A stretch of 64,000 nucleotides of DNA from Mesobacillus jeotgali (GTDB lineage: Bacteria > Bacillota > Bacilli > Bacillales > Cytobacillaceae), in contig NZ_CP134494.1 in NCBI RefSeq assembly GCF_031759225.1, positions 983,501 to 1,047,500 on the forward strand, in the 5' to 3' direction. The notes beneath the pieces are model-generated. The model was not told the DNA's origin. It did no database searches and was given only the letters and a program-made list of their open reading frames with translations. The position numbers were made by a program, and so were the translations under genes. Shown piece after piece: positions 16,398-26,319 of the stretch (the first letter of the stretch is position 1; each line of letters opens with the position of its first letter).

Positions 16398-17969
16398 ATG
16401 AGCACGACGATCGGCAAAATTTTTGACCTGACGGTAATGAAGTTCCCGAACAAGGAAGCCCTCTATGATGTTCGCAAAAATGTCCGCTTTACTTATAGTG
16501 AATGGAACGATGAGGTGAATAGGCTCGCCAATGCGCTTCTTGCTGAAGGAGTGAAGAAGGGCGATCGTGTTTCTACATTCACTTTTAATACAGAGGAGCT
16601 GGGTACAGCGTTTTTCGCCTGTGCGAAGATCGGGGCAGTCTTCAATCCTATCAATTTCAGGCTGATGGGTGAAGAAGTTGCGTTCATTCTCGGAGACGCC
16701 GCTCCTAAGGTTGTTCTTTTTGAAAAAGCGGTCGAACCAGTGATTGCATCCATCGAAAACAGGTTCCCGCATATCTCTTTCTGGTACATCGATGAAGATG
16801 CTCCTGAATATGCCCAGAGCTATCATGAAAAAGTGAGGGGTGCGGAAACGAGCCCAATTGAGGTGGAAGTAGACGAAAACGACCTTTATGCGATCATGTA
16901 CACAAGCGGGACGACTGGCAGGCCCAAAGGCGTTATGCACAAGCATCGCAATGTGGTCGAGCAAAGCTTGATCGTCGTTGGATCCACGAGGCTGGATTCG
17001 AGTGATAAAGGACTGGTAACGGCGCCGATGTTCCATTGTGCTGAGCTGCACTGTGCATTCCTGCCGAGAATCCATGTGGGAGGCAGCAATGTCATCCTCC
17101 ATCAATTCGCTCCAAAGAAAGTACTGGAGCTGATTGACTCGGAAAAAATCACTAAGTTCTTCGCTGCGCCAACGATGTGAAATATGATTTTGCAGGAGAA
17201 TCTAGCAGACTATAATATCGAGAGCCTGAAACTGGGATTGTACGGAGCTGCCCCGATGGCGCCTTCGCTCGTACACGCCTGCCATGACCAGCTGGGCATC
17301 AAACTAGTCCAGGCATATGGAATGACGGAGATGGGACCGGCGATTACCTTCCTTTCTGAATATGACCAGCTGACAAAAGCAGGAGCAGCTGGCCAGGCTT
17401 GCCTAAACCACGAAATCAGGATTGTCCGCCCGAACGAGGATGGCCCATCCGACCCAGATGATATCCTGCCTCCAGGCGAAAGCGGGGAAATCATCGTCCA
17501 GGGCCCATGCATGATGACAGGCTACTTCAATCGTGAAGAGGCTTCTGAAAAAGCGATGTATAAAGGCTGGTACCATTCAGGCGATATTGGCTACCTCGAT
17601 GAAGAGGGTTATTTATGGGTGAAAGACAGGCTGGATGACATGATCATCAGCGGCGGTGAAAACATCTATCCTCGTGAGGTCGAGGATGTTCTCCATGCCC
17701 ATGAAGGTGTCCTTGATGTCGCGATTGTCGGCCAGCCTGATGACCGCTGGGGCGAATCCGTAACTGCTTTTGTCGTGAAAAAAGATTCTCTGGTCAGCGA
17801 AGAGGAGCTGGATGAATGGTGCAAGAACAGCGACAGCCTGGCAAATTACAAGCGGCCGCGTAAATATATCTTTGTAGATGCACTCCCTAGGAATGCGAGC
17901 GGAAAGATTCAGAAGTTCATGCTGCGCAAGCAAATGGAAGAATTGTTTTCAAAAGGGCAGCCGACGTAA
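16398..17969 (+). pseudogene. Acyl-CoA synthetase interrupted by one in-frame TGA
   Basis: The two halves, 16398-17180 and 17184-17969, are in the same frame and together give a complete AMP-forming ligase of about 523 codons: 'YTSGTTGRPKGVMHKH' in the first half; 'YGMTEMGPAI', 'GWYHSGDIGYLDEEG' and 'RNASGKIQK' in the second. Only codon 261 is wrong: TGA at 17178-17180, within 'FFAAPTM*NMILQ', where relatives normally have Trp. A single TGG to TGA change explains it. No other damage is seen, so it is a very recent pseudogene, a sequencing error, or a read-through case. AGGAGG at 16385-16390 stands seven bases before ATG 16398, and only one base before the earlier ATG 16392, which is therefore rejected. 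The gene would follow the repeat array and precede a CoA-transferase by 18 bp. Confidence 0.85.
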
Positions 17970-17987
17970 TGGAAAGGGTCATTTATC

Positions 17988-19070
17988 ATGTTAGACAGAA
18001 TTAAAATAGTGGATTTCACCAATTATATCCCTGGTCCTTTCGCAACTCTCAGGCTGGCTGAGCTTGGTGCTGAGGTGATTAAAATCGAAGCGCCGGAGGG
18101 AGACCCGGCAAGGAACACAGGGAACGGTTATGTATTCAACGCGCATAATCGCGGAAAAAAGAGTCTTGTCATCAACCTGAAGCAGTCAGAAGGAAAGATG
18201 CTGGCCCTTGACCTGCTGGCAAGGGCGGATGTGGTGGTTGAGAGCTTCAGGCCAGGAGTGATGGATAAGCTGGGACTTGGATATGAAGCTGTGAAAAAAA
18301 TAAACCCCGGTATCGTCTATTGCTCGGTCACTGGATACGGAATAAATGGAGAGATGAGCAAACTTGGAAGTCATGACCTGAATTATATGAGCTTGAGCGG
18401 TGCTCTTGCCCAGATGAAAGACAGCTCGGGAAGGCCGGTACACCCATCCCATACTTTTTCTGATTATATCGGCGGGCTGGCGGCCAGTGAACGTATCCTT
18501 GCTGCTCTTGTTGCCAGGGGTGGAACCGGAGAGGGCAGCTATCACTGTATTTCCATTGCAGACAGTATGGCATCATTGATGGCAAACCATGTCCTGATTG
18601 AAAAAGAAACAGGCTATCAAAATGGTGTTTCTGTTCTGAACGGTACAGTCATTGGGTATGGGCTGTATGAAACAAAGGATGGCCGTTATGTCAGCCTCGG
18701 AGCGCTGGAGCCAAAGTTCTGGAACAATTTTTGCCGAGCAGTCGGCCGGGAGGATTGGTTACCTGCGCATTATTCCAGACCGGAAAACTCCAATCCTGTT
18801 TATCTTGAGCTTGTTGATTTATTTAAAAGCAAGTTGCTCTCAGAATGGGCGGATTTTGGCATGAGGGTCGATTGCTGCCTTACACCTGTACTTGAAGCGG
18901 GAGAGCTTGCTCAATATCCATATTGGAGCGCGAAGAAATTTGTAATGCCAGAAGGCCAGATTAAAATGCATGCAGATTTGCCGTCGCAACCGCAAGCAGC
19001 TTCGCCTAAAAAAGGAGAACAGACAGAAGAAATTTTGCAAGATTGGCTTAGTCTAAAAAGCAGCAATTAG
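17988..19070 (+). CDS. Family III CoA-transferase (CaiB/BaiF, alpha-methylacyl-CoA racemase-like)
   Basis: 360 residues. The N-terminal 'VVDFTNYIPGPFATLRLAELGAEVIKIE' (first residue Ile in this protein) and the Arg-containing 'ESFRPGVMDKLGLGY' are hallmark CoA-binding segments. The 'GSHDLNYMSLSG' segment carries the catalytic Asp at about 130. Family members move CoA between acids or epimerise 2-methylacyl-CoAs; 'GLYETKDGRYVSLGALEPKFW' is closest in style to the racemase branch. Next to acyl-CoA ligases and an LCAD-like dehydrogenase, epimerising (2R)-methyl branched acyl-CoA before beta-oxidation is plausible, but this is inference. GGAAAGGG stands nine bases before the ATG. Confidence 0.88.
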   Translation: MLDRIKIVDFTNYIPGPFATLRLAELGAEVIKIEAPEGDPARNTGNGYVFNAHNRGKKSLVINLKQSEGKMLALDLLARADVVVESFRPGVMDKLGLGYEAVKKINPGIVYCSVTGYGINGEMSKLGSHDLNYMSLSGALAQMKDSSGRPVHPSHTFSDYIGGLAASERILAALVARGGTGEGSYHCISIADSMASLMANHVLIEKETGYQNGVSVLNGTVIGYGLYETKDGRYVSLGALEPKFWNNFCRAVGREDWLPAHYSRPENSNPVYLELVDLFKSKLLSEWADFGMRVDCCLTPVLEAGELAQYPYWSAKKFVMPEGQIKMHADLPSQPQAASPKKGEQTEEILQDWLSLKSSN

Positions 19071-19117
19071 TAGGCTGACAAAATCTATTTTTTAAGAGTG
19101 GAAGGGGAAATGTAGGT

Positions 19118-20737
19118 ATGATGAATGTTCCATTGACAGTAGGGTCGCTATTGGAAAGAGCAGAAAAATTTTTCCCGAAAAAACAGGTGGTATCACGGAC
19201 ACTATCAGGTATTCACCGATTCACTTACAAAGAGGTTGGCGAACGGACCCGCAGGCTGGCCAGCGCGCTTGAAAAGCTAGGAGTTGAAAAAGGGGACAGA
19301 GTTGGCACCTTCGCCTGGAATCACCATCGCCATCTTGAGGTCTATTTTGCTGCTCCTGGTATGGGGGCGGTGCTCCATACAATCAACATCCGCCTGTCTC
19401 CTGAACATGTCTCGTACATTATCAATCACGCAGAAGATAAGGTATTGCTTGTTGATGAAGATCTGGTGCCGCTGATAGAGCGGAGCAAGGATCAATTCAA
19501 AACGGTAGAAGCCTACATCATCATGACCGACAAGGACGAATTGCCAGAAACTACACTGGAGCCAGTTTACTCTTATGAGGAACTTCTCCGCGATGCCAGT
19601 CCGGATTTCGAATTCGTGAAAGATATCGATGAAAATGACCCGGCAGGGATGTGCTATACATCGGCTACAACTGGCAATCCAAAAGGTGTTGTTTACTCCC
19701 ATCGAGGCATCGTCCTCCACAGCTTCGCATTCGGTTTGGCAGACACGGCCGCATTATCCGAAACAGATGTCGTCCTGCCGGTAGTGCCGATGTTCCATGC
19801 CAATGCCTGGGGCCTGCCATTTGCAGCGACATGGTTCGGATCAACCCAGGTGCTGCCAGGACCGCTGTTCACTCCTAAGTTGCTTGCAGATCTGATTGAA
19901 CAGGAAAAAGTCACCTTCACTGCGGGAGTGCCGACGATTTGGCTCGGTCTGCTGAATGAGCTTGAAAAGGGAAGCTATGATACCACTTCGCTAAGGTCGA
20001 TTGTCTGCGGCGGATCTGCAGCACCGCGCGGTATGATCAAAGCGTTTGAAACGAAATACAAAATTCCATTCCTGCACGCATACGGCATGACTGAAACCAC
20101 CCCGCTGGCAACGGTTTCCCGCCTCAAAAGCTACCAGGTCGGATTGGATGAAGATGAAATTTTAGATATCCGCTCCAAACAGGGACTCCTTGTGCCGGGC
20201 CTTGAAATGAAAGTGATCGGCGGCAATGGGGAAGTGAAGTGGGATGGCGAGGAAATGGGAGAGCTGCTGCTTCGCGGACCATGGATTGCGGATGAATACT
20301 ACAAGGATGACCGGTCTGCTGACGCTTTCCGCGATGGCTGGCTATACACTGGCGATGTAGCCACAGTTGATGAAGAAGGTGTCATCAAGCTTGTTGACAG
20401 GACAAAGGATTTAATCAAGAGTGGAGGGGAATGGATCTCATCCGTAGATCTTGAAAATGCACTGATGGCCCACGAAGCAGTATTCGAAGCAAGTGTCGTC
20501 GCTGTCCCGCATGAACAGTGGCAAGAACGACCGATTGCCTGTGTCGTCCTGAAAGAACCATACAAAGGTCAGGTCGACAAGCAAGAGCTGCTAGACTTCA
20601 TCTCACCGCAGTTCGCAAAATGGTGGCTTCCAGACGATGTTGTATTTATGGAAGAAATTCCAAAAACCTCCGTCGGAAAATTCCTGAAGCGCGCACTAAG
20701 GGATCAGTTGAAAGACCACCTCGTGCAGAATTCGTAA
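19118..20737 (+). CDS. Long/medium-chain fatty acid-CoA ligase
   Basis: A 539-residue AMP-forming ligase. The adenylate motif reads 'YTSATTGNPKGVVYSH' (Ala in place of the usual Gly, common in medium/long-chain ligases), followed by 'PMFHANAWGLPF', 'HAYGMTETTPLA', 'DGWLYTGDVATVDEEG' and the C-terminal 'KTSVGKFLKRALR'. It differs clearly from the two other ligases in this island, so substrates probably differ. Two ATG codons in tandem at 19118 and 19121 follow GGAAGGGG; the first is used here. Last gene of the acyl-CoA island, followed by a repeat array. Confidence 0.92.
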   Translation: MMNVPLTVGSLLERAEKFFPKKQVVSRTLSGIHRFTYKEVGERTRRLASALEKLGVEKGDRVGTFAWNHHRHLEVYFAAPGMGAVLHTINIRLSPEHVSYIINHAEDKVLLVDEDLVPLIERSKDQFKTVEAYIIMTDKDELPETTLEPVYSYEELLRDASPDFEFVKDIDENDPAGMCYTSATTGNPKGVVYSHRGIVLHSFAFGLADTAALSETDVVLPVVPMFHANAWGLPFAATWFGSTQVLPGPLFTPKLLADLIEQEKVTFTAGVPTIWLGLLNELEKGSYDTTSLRSIVCGGSAAPRGMIKAFETKYKIPFLHAYGMTETTPLATVSRLKSYQVGLDEDEILDIRSKQGLLVPGLEMKVIGGNGEVKWDGEEMGELLLRGPWIADEYYKDDRSADAFRDGWLYTGDVATVDEEGVIKLVDRTKDLIKSGGEWISSVDLENALMAHEAVFEASVVAVPHEQWQERPIACVVLKEPYKGQVDKQELLDFISPQFAKWWLPDDVVFMEEIPKTSVGKFLKRALRDQLKDHLVQNS

Positions 20738-20771
20738 TAAAAACTGTATGGGGATACAATTAGGTCTAAAA

Positions 20772-20995
20772 AGGTACCCTTATGAGAAGTAAAGCTCTTG
20801 CATAAGATTAAGATTAGCTCTTAAAGGTACCCTAATGGAAAGTAAAACTCCTGCATTAGGGTACGATTAGCTCCTAAAGGTACCCTTATGAGAAGTAAAG
20901 CTCTTGCATAAGGATACAATTAGCTCCTAAATGTACTCTTATGAGAAGAAAACTCTTGCATAAAGGTACATTTAGCTCCTAAATGCAAATATAGT
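20772..20995. repeat. Intergenic array of 53 bp repeats with an inverted repeat per unit
   Basis: Units start with AGGTACCC (ATGTACTC in the fourth) at 20772, 20825, 20878 and 20931, with a partial fifth at about 20983: an exact 53 bp period. Within a unit CCCTTATG pairs with CATAAGG; in the second unit the arms are instead GTACCCTAATG and CATTAGGGTAC, a compensated change. Each unit ends with TAGCTCCTAA. No coding frame. Confidence 0.9.
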
Positions 20996-21023
20996 GAGTA
21001 ACCTGTATCCCTTATTAACTCAG

Positions 21024-21050
21024 CCGGCTGTCAAAGTGCAGCCGGTTTTT
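21024..21050 (+). terminator. Terminator at the end of the acyl-CoA island
   Basis: CCGGCTG and CAGCCGG with an eight-base loop, followed by TTTTT. It lies beyond the repeat array, about 285 bp after the ligase stop codon, so the array would be transcribed as 3' untranslated RNA unless another terminator precedes it. Confidence 0.8.
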
Positions 21051-21241
21051 ATTTATTGGTGTCCTTTTTGCGAACAATATCCTTTTGTTGGAAAATGCAA
21101 TGGGGTATGATGTTCCTATTGGCAGCATTGGACCGTTGTTTTTTTATCTTTCAATTCAAAAAATTTACCAAAAGAGGTATGATAGTAGATATAAATTCGG
21201 AAGACGAAATAACGTAATGTTCAACAGGGGGTCTCATCTTC

Positions 21242-22966
21242 ATGAGTATATTTTCATTTGTCAAACCATATCGCATCCCAATTGCGATTGCGCTTAGCTT
21301 AATGCTTGTCGAATTGGCTGTTGAACTTGTCCAGCCACTCTTGATTGCCAAAATCATTGATGAAGGAATTATTGCGAGGGACCTCGACACAGTCATCAAA
21401 TGGGGCGGAGTCATGCTTGGAATCTCTTTCCTTGCCTTTGCATCCGGGATAACAAACTCATTCATAGCGGCCCACGCAGGCCAAAGCTTTGGGTTTGACC
21501 TCCGGGAAAAGCTTTTTGCCAAGGTTCAGGATTTTTCTTTCACGAACTTCAGTCATTTTCCTTCATCTTCTTTGATCACGAGGATCACGAATGATGTGAC
21601 CCAGCTGCAGAATACTTTTTTCATGAGTCTGAGGATAGCGATGCGTGCACCTTTACTGGTCATTGGGGGAATCATCATGGCGATGATGGTTCATGCAAAG
21701 TTGGCACTGCCGTTTGTTATCATCATCCCGCCTCTTTTGATCTTCCTCATTTGGATCATGACAAAGGCTGGAGGCTTATTTAAAAGTGTCCAGAAGCGCC
21801 TTGATAGAGTGAACGGGGTCATGAGAGAAAACCTTGTGGGTATGAGATTGATCAAGGCTTTTGCCAGAGGGAAATATGAAGGAACCCGGTTTGAAAAAGC
21901 GAACAATAAATTACAGGAACGAACCGTATTTGCTTTAAGGGTTACCGAGGTGACGATTCCCGTTCTGCTGCTTTTCATGAACCTCAGTGTAATTGCTGTT
22001 CTCTGGTTCGGAAAAATCGATGTTCAATCTGGCAGTGTATCAGTTGGTGAAGTAGTAGCGATTGTGAACTATGCTGCCAGGATCACCGCTGCCTTTTCGA
22101 TGTTTTCGTGGATCATCATGGTATTCTCTCGTGCCAGAGCATCTTCTGAGCGTGTAACCGATGTCCTGAATGAGGAGATTGACCTTGAAGATACCATTAA
22201 AAGCCAGGATGCTTACGAGATCTCTAAAGGTGAAATTGAGTTTGATCAGGTGTCATTCCAGTTCCCGGACACCAATATTCCGATACTTCAGGATTTGTCC
22301 TTCAAGATTGAACAGGGGGAAACCGTTGCGGTGCTGGGAGCGACCGGTGCAGGTAAAACGGCGATGTTCCAGCTTATCCCGCGATTGTATGATGTCACAA
22401 GCGGGGAAATCCGTATCGACGGCCGGAACATAAAGGAGTTGAAACTGAAAAGTCTCAGAGAGGGCATCGGCTACGTACCACAGGAGGCAATGCTTTTTAC
22501 CGGTTCGATTAAAGAAAACCTGGCCTGGGGCAAACAGGATGCTACAGAGGAGGAATTGGTGAAGGCAGCAGCAGATGCCCAAATCCATGAAACCGTCCAG
22601 AAACTGCCGAAACAATATGATACGCTCCTGGGGCAAAAAGGTGTCAACCTTTCAGGTGGCCAGAAGCAGAGGTTATCCATTGCCCGTGCTTTGATCAAGA
22701 ACCCTAAAATCCTTTTGCTCGATGACAGCACCAGTGCGCTTGATTTGAAAACGGAAGCAAGGCTGCTCGATGCAATCAGTAAATATAAATGTACGACCGT
22801 CATCATCACCCAAAAAATCAGCACCGCGAAGGAAGCAGATAAAATTCTGCTGCTTGAGAATGGATCCATTATTGGTTACGGAGACCATGAAACCTTGCTC
22901 AAGCAATCCTCGCTCTATCAGGCAATCTACAACTCCCAGTTCGGGGAGGTGAAGGCAGGATGTTAA
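21242..22966 (+). CDS. yfiB: Heterodimeric ABC exporter subunit, degenerate-site half (YfiB-like)
   Basis: 574 residues: six-helix transmembrane domain, then an ATPase domain from about residue 330 with Walker A 'GATGAGKTAM', signature '[15 protein letters not shown]' and Walker B 'ILLLDDSTSALD'. The residue after the Walker B Asp is Asp495, not the catalytic Glu, the usual mark of the degenerate-site subunit in exporters such as TM287/288 or BmrCD. Its own signature motif is intact. It overlaps the partner gene by seven bases. B. subtilis yfiB/yfiC match in size and arrangement. Likely a multidrug or lipid exporter. A GGGGG run lies seven to eleven bases before the ATG. Confidence 0.85.
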   Translation: MSIFSFVKPYRIPIAIALSLMLVELAVELVQPLLIAKIIDEGIIARDLDTVIKWGGVMLGISFLAFASGITNSFIAAHAGQSFGFDLREKLFAKVQDFSFTNFSHFPSSSLITRITNDVTQLQNTFFMSLRIAMRAPLLVIGGIIMAMMVHAKLALPFVIIIPPLLIFLIWIMTKAGGLFKSVQKRLDRVNGVMRENLVGMRLIKAFARGKYEGTRFEKANNKLQERTVFALRVTEVTIPVLLLFMNLSVIAVLWFGKIDVQSGSVSVGEVVAIVNYAARITAAFSMFSWIIMVFSRARASSERVTDVLNEEIDLEDTIKSQDAYEISKGEIEFDQVSFQFPDTNIPILQDLSFKIEQGETVAVLGATGAGKTAMFQLIPRLYDVTSGEIRIDGRNIKELKLKSLREGIGYVPQEAMLFTGSIKENLAWGKQDATEEELVKAAADAQIHETVQKLPKQYDTLLGQKGVNLSGGQKQRLSIARALIKNPKILLLDDSTSALDLKTEARLLDAISKYKCTTVIITQKISTAKEADKILLLENGSIIGYGDHETLLKQSSLYQAIYNSQFGEVKAGC

Positions 22967-24759
22967 AAAAACATAAAGAAAACAGAACGGAAGAAAAAAG
23001 AAGTGTGGTTAGAGGTATTGGACCGACAATCAAAAGAATCTGGTCCTACCTTGCAGATCAGCGAAGCCTGATGATCCTTGTCCTTTTAATGGTGGTGGCC
23101 AGTTCAGCACTCGGATTGATGGGACCATTCCTTATCGGCTGGGGAATCGATGAGTATTTTGCGACAGAATCTGCCGATGGTTTCATCTGGTTATTAAGTG
23201 GCCTTGCCGCGGTCTATGTCATGCATTCCTTAACATTGTGGCTCCAAAGTTACTGGATGATCGGGATTGCGCAGAAAACGGTCTATACAATGAGAAGACA
23301 ATTATTCAACCATTTTCATAAACTCTCGATTGATTTCTTCAACAAACGCCAGCATGGGGAATTGATGAGCAGGGTCACCAACGATATCGAAAATGTCAGC
23401 GCGACTTTGAATTCCTCCGTCATCCAGATTTTTTCGAGTGTACTAACCCTGGTTGGAACGCTTGCGGTCATGATTTGGCTAAGCCCATTGCTTACGCTTG
23501 TCACGATGATCATCGTGCCGCTGATGTTCATGGGAATGAAGTGGATTACCAGCCGAACAGGGAGGCTATATAAAGAACAGCAGCGCCGGCTTGGAGAAAT
23601 GAATGGTTATATTGAAGAAACAATCTCTGGCCAGAAAATCATCAAATCCTTTTCACAGGAGCCAAAGGTGATAGAAGAGTTCCGTATCAAGAATCAGCAG
23701 TTAAAGGAATCAGGTTACTGGGCTCAGACTTTTACCGGCTTCATCCCGAAATTGATGAATATGCTCAATAATCTCAGTTTCACCATAGTGGCAGCTGTTG
23801 GCGGATTCTTCGCCCTGAAAGGATATGTGACGATAGGGACAATTGTCATCTTTTCCGAATACTCCCGTCAGTTCACAAGGCCGCTGAACGATTTGTCGAA
23901 TCAATTCAATACCCTGCTCTCGGCGGTGGCAGGAGCCGATCGTGTTTTCGACATCATTGATACTGAAGAAGAGGCTGTCGATGAAAAAGGAGCTAAACCA
24001 CTTCCGAACATTAATGGGAAGGTTGAGTTCAAGGATGTATCTTTCTCATATGAAAGGGGCGGAGATACTGTATCTGATTTGAATTTCATTGCAGAACCCG
24101 GGCAAACTATTGCGCTTGTTGGCCCTACAGGAGCGGGAAAGTCGACCATCATAAACTTGATCTCCCGATTTTATGAACCAAATCAAGGGATGATCTTAAT
24201 AGATGGGCACGACAGTACAAAAATCACCCGTGAGAGCCTGCGCAAACAAATGGGGTTCGTCCTCCAGGATTCATTCCTGTTCCAGGGAACCATCAGGGAG
24301 AATATCCGCTACGGAAGATTGGATGCAACAGACGAGGAAGTGGAGAAGGCGGCCAAAGCAGCAAATGCCCATTCCTTCATACAGAGATTGCCTGAAGGAT
24401 ATGACACTGTGTTAAGCCAGGATGATGCCGGTATCAGCCAGGGGCAAAAACAATTATTGTCCATTGCCAGAGCCATCCTTGCTGATCCATCCATCTTGAT
24501 ACTGGATGAAGCGACGAGCAGTATCGATACCATTACAGAACTCAAAATTCAGGAGGCCCTCCAGCATTTGTTGAAGGGAAGAACAAGTTTTATCATTGCC
24601 CATCGCTTGAATACAATTAAAAATGCTGAACAGATCATTGTCATAGAAAGCGGGCAGATCATTGAAAAAGGAAATCATGACGAACTGCTGGCACAAAAGG
24701 GCTTTTACCATGACCTCTATACAAGCCAGCTGGAAAAGAGAATGTTGATGAATTATTAG
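22960..24759 (+). CDS. yfiC: Heterodimeric ABC exporter subunit, catalytic half (YfiC-like)
   Basis: 599 residues with six transmembrane segments (about 35-320) and an ATPase domain. Walker A 'GPTGAGKSTII' and Walker B '[12 protein letters not shown]' with the catalytic Glu are intact, but the signature motif is 'ISQGQKQLLSIARAI' instead of LSGGQ. In the heterodimer, this Walker B Glu pairs with the intact signature of the partner, and the altered signature here pairs with the partner's Asp, leaving one active and one degenerate ATP site. Translationally coupled to the upstream gene (ATG inside its last codons, with GGAGG 12-16 bases upstream). Confidence 0.87.
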   Translation: MLKKHKENRTEEKRSVVRGIGPTIKRIWSYLADQRSLMILVLLMVVASSALGLMGPFLIGWGIDEYFATESADGFIWLLSGLAAVYVMHSLTLWLQSYWMIGIAQKTVYTMRRQLFNHFHKLSIDFFNKRQHGELMSRVTNDIENVSATLNSSVIQIFSSVLTLVGTLAVMIWLSPLLTLVTMIIVPLMFMGMKWITSRTGRLYKEQQRRLGEMNGYIEETISGQKIIKSFSQEPKVIEEFRIKNQQLKESGYWAQTFTGFIPKLMNMLNNLSFTIVAAVGGFFALKGYVTIGTIVIFSEYSRQFTRPLNDLSNQFNTLLSAVAGADRVFDIIDTEEEAVDEKGAKPLPNINGKVEFKDVSFSYERGGDTVSDLNFIAEPGQTIALVGPTGAGKSTIINLISRFYEPNQGMILIDGHDSTKITRESLRKQMGFVLQDSFLFQGTIRENIRYGRLDATDEEVEKAAKAANAHSFIQRLPEGYDTVLSQDDAGISQGQKQLLSIARAILADPSILILDEATSSIDTITELKIQEALQHLLKGRTSFIIAHRLNTIKNAEQIIVIESGQIIEKGNHDELLAQKGFYHDLYTSQLEKRMLMNY

Positions 24760-24785
24760 GGAGCTCTCGAGCTTCCTTTTTTTTA
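24759..24785 (+). terminator. Terminator of the ABC exporter pair
   Basis: GGGAGCT and AGCTTCC around CTCG (one G-T pair), then eight T residues. The stem begins at the last base of the stop codon. Confidence 0.8.
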
Positions 24786-24961
24786 TTCTGTGGAAAGTGA
24801 ATCAAAAAATGGAGGCTATCTTCCCATAAAATATGACAAATTTCCCGGGCAATAGAGGATTCATGAAAATTTTGTCGTATTCCTATTATAAGACTTTAAT
24901 TAGCATGACAGCATCCGTCCGTCTTTATATAAACCAACCCACTTCGAATGGAGAAGATGAA

Positions 24962-26242
24962 ATGCTTGCTGAGAAACTTCTTTTAAACGTTCTTATAATC
25001 TTGCTGCCAATCTTCATTCATAGTGTTCTTTTTGATAATAAAAACGTCGGAAAATCTCCGTATTTATGTGGAGTACTTCAAAGTATTGCGGTGGTACTCT
25101 CGCTAGTATTTGCATATGAGGAAGGTGGGTTGTACTGGGATCTTCGCTACGTACCATTGGTGCTGGCTTTTCTATACGGCGGTCCGATAGCGGGTGGAAT
25201 GGTGCTGGTCACTTATCTGGCAACCAGGACTTTTATGGGAGGGGACCTTCTGCTAGGTTATGCAAGCGGTTTTCTGGCAGCACTTGTTCCATTGTTGTTC
25301 TTGAAGAAGTTTTGGACTTTTGACGCAAAGAAGAGAATCAGGATAGCCACTCTTGTTGGTTTATGGCCTTCGCTTTCAATGCTGGTGATTCTAGTGGCTA
25401 ATATCTTCATCAATGATGCAACAGCCGAAGATACGAATCAACTCATGATGAATGTTGCGATTTTTGGTGCCATCCAAGTGTTTGCCGTGTGGATTGCATC
25501 GATTTTGAATGAGTCCATGATTGAGAAGGATTTAATGAGAAAAGAAATTCTGAGAGCTGAAAAACTGAATACACTGGGTGAACTAGCCGCTTCAATTGCA
25601 CACGAGATCAGGAATCCATTAACAGTTGTAAAAGGGTTCCTGCAAATGATGCACAAACAAGAAAAAGGGAATAATCATTATTATTTGAGTCTTGTACTGA
25701 CAGAATTAGGCAGGGCGGAATCCATCATTAATGATTATCTGAATTTTGCCAAGCCTCAGTTTGAAAAACTGGAGGATGCCGAGCTGGCAGAAATCATTTC
25801 TGAGGTGACACTCCTATTAGAGGCATTTGCTGCAAAGGAAGGTGTACAGGTAAATGTACAGCTGGAGTGGGGAGTATATGTCGAAACGGACCGAAACCAG
25901 CTTAAACAAGCCCTGGTGAATATTATAAAGAATGCGATTGAGGCCACCGATGAAGGCGGGGAAGTTCACATAAGCCAGAATACAGTAGGCCATGAGTCGT
26001 TTATAGTTGTTTCTGATAATGGAAAAGGAATGGATAGTGCTCAAATTGCCAGACTTGGCACATTATTTTATACAACCAAAGATAAAGGTACGGGGCTTGG
26101 TACTTCTGTTTCAATAAAGATAATAGAGGCAATGGGCGGTTCGATTTCATTCAAGAGTGAAAAAGGAGTCGGGACAGAAGTGACAATCATGCTGCCGGCA
26201 TACAAAAAGGAGAACCTGACATTACTGAACCAGCAAAAATAG
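24962..26242 (+). CDS. kinB: Membrane sensor histidine kinase, KinB-like
   Basis: 426 residues, close to B. subtilis KinB. Residues 1-180 hold about five or six hydrophobic helices with little extracytoplasmic sequence, the 5TM (LYT-type) sensor layout. Next come a HisKA region with His214 in 'SIAHEIRNPLTVVKGFL' and an ATPase region with 'NQLKQALVNIIKNAIEA', 'VVSDNGKGM' and 'TKDKGTGLGTSVS'. A kinase of this class feeds phosphate to Spo0F at the start of sporulation; no kapB-like gene or response regulator is adjacent. The frame extends to 24833, but GGAG eight bases before ATG 24962 and the match 'LLLNVLIILLPIFIHSVLF' right after it mark the true start. Confidence 0.8.
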   Translation: MLAEKLLLNVLIILLPIFIHSVLFDNKNVGKSPYLCGVLQSIAVVLSLVFAYEEGGLYWDLRYVPLVLAFLYGGPIAGGMVLVTYLATRTFMGGDLLLGYASGFLAALVPLLFLKKFWTFDAKKRIRIATLVGLWPSLSMLVILVANIFINDATAEDTNQLMMNVAIFGAIQVFAVWIASILNESMIEKDLMRKEILRAEKLNTLGELAASIAHEIRNPLTVVKGFLQMMHKQEKGNNHYYLSLVLTELGRAESIINDYLNFAKPQFEKLEDAELAEIISEVTLLLEAFAAKEGVQVNVQLEWGVYVETDRNQLKQALVNIIKNAIEATDEGGEVHISQNTVGHESFIVVSDNGKGMDSAQIARLGTLFYTTKDKGTGLGTSVSIKIIEAMGGSISFKSEKGVGTEVTIMLPAYKKENLTLLNQQK

Positions 26243-26288
26243 GAGATGTGATGTAAAACAGAACCGGAAAAAACTACTCCAGAATTAG

Positions 26289-26319
26289 AAAAAGCGAACC
26301 GGATCCGGTTCGCTTTTTA
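26289..26319. terminator. Bidirectional terminator
   Basis: AAAAGCGAACC-GGAT-CCGGTTCGCTTTTT, with A-runs on the left and T-runs on the right, so it can end the kinase transcript (+) and the minus-strand transcript from the promoter at 26561-26589. Confidence 0.85.
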
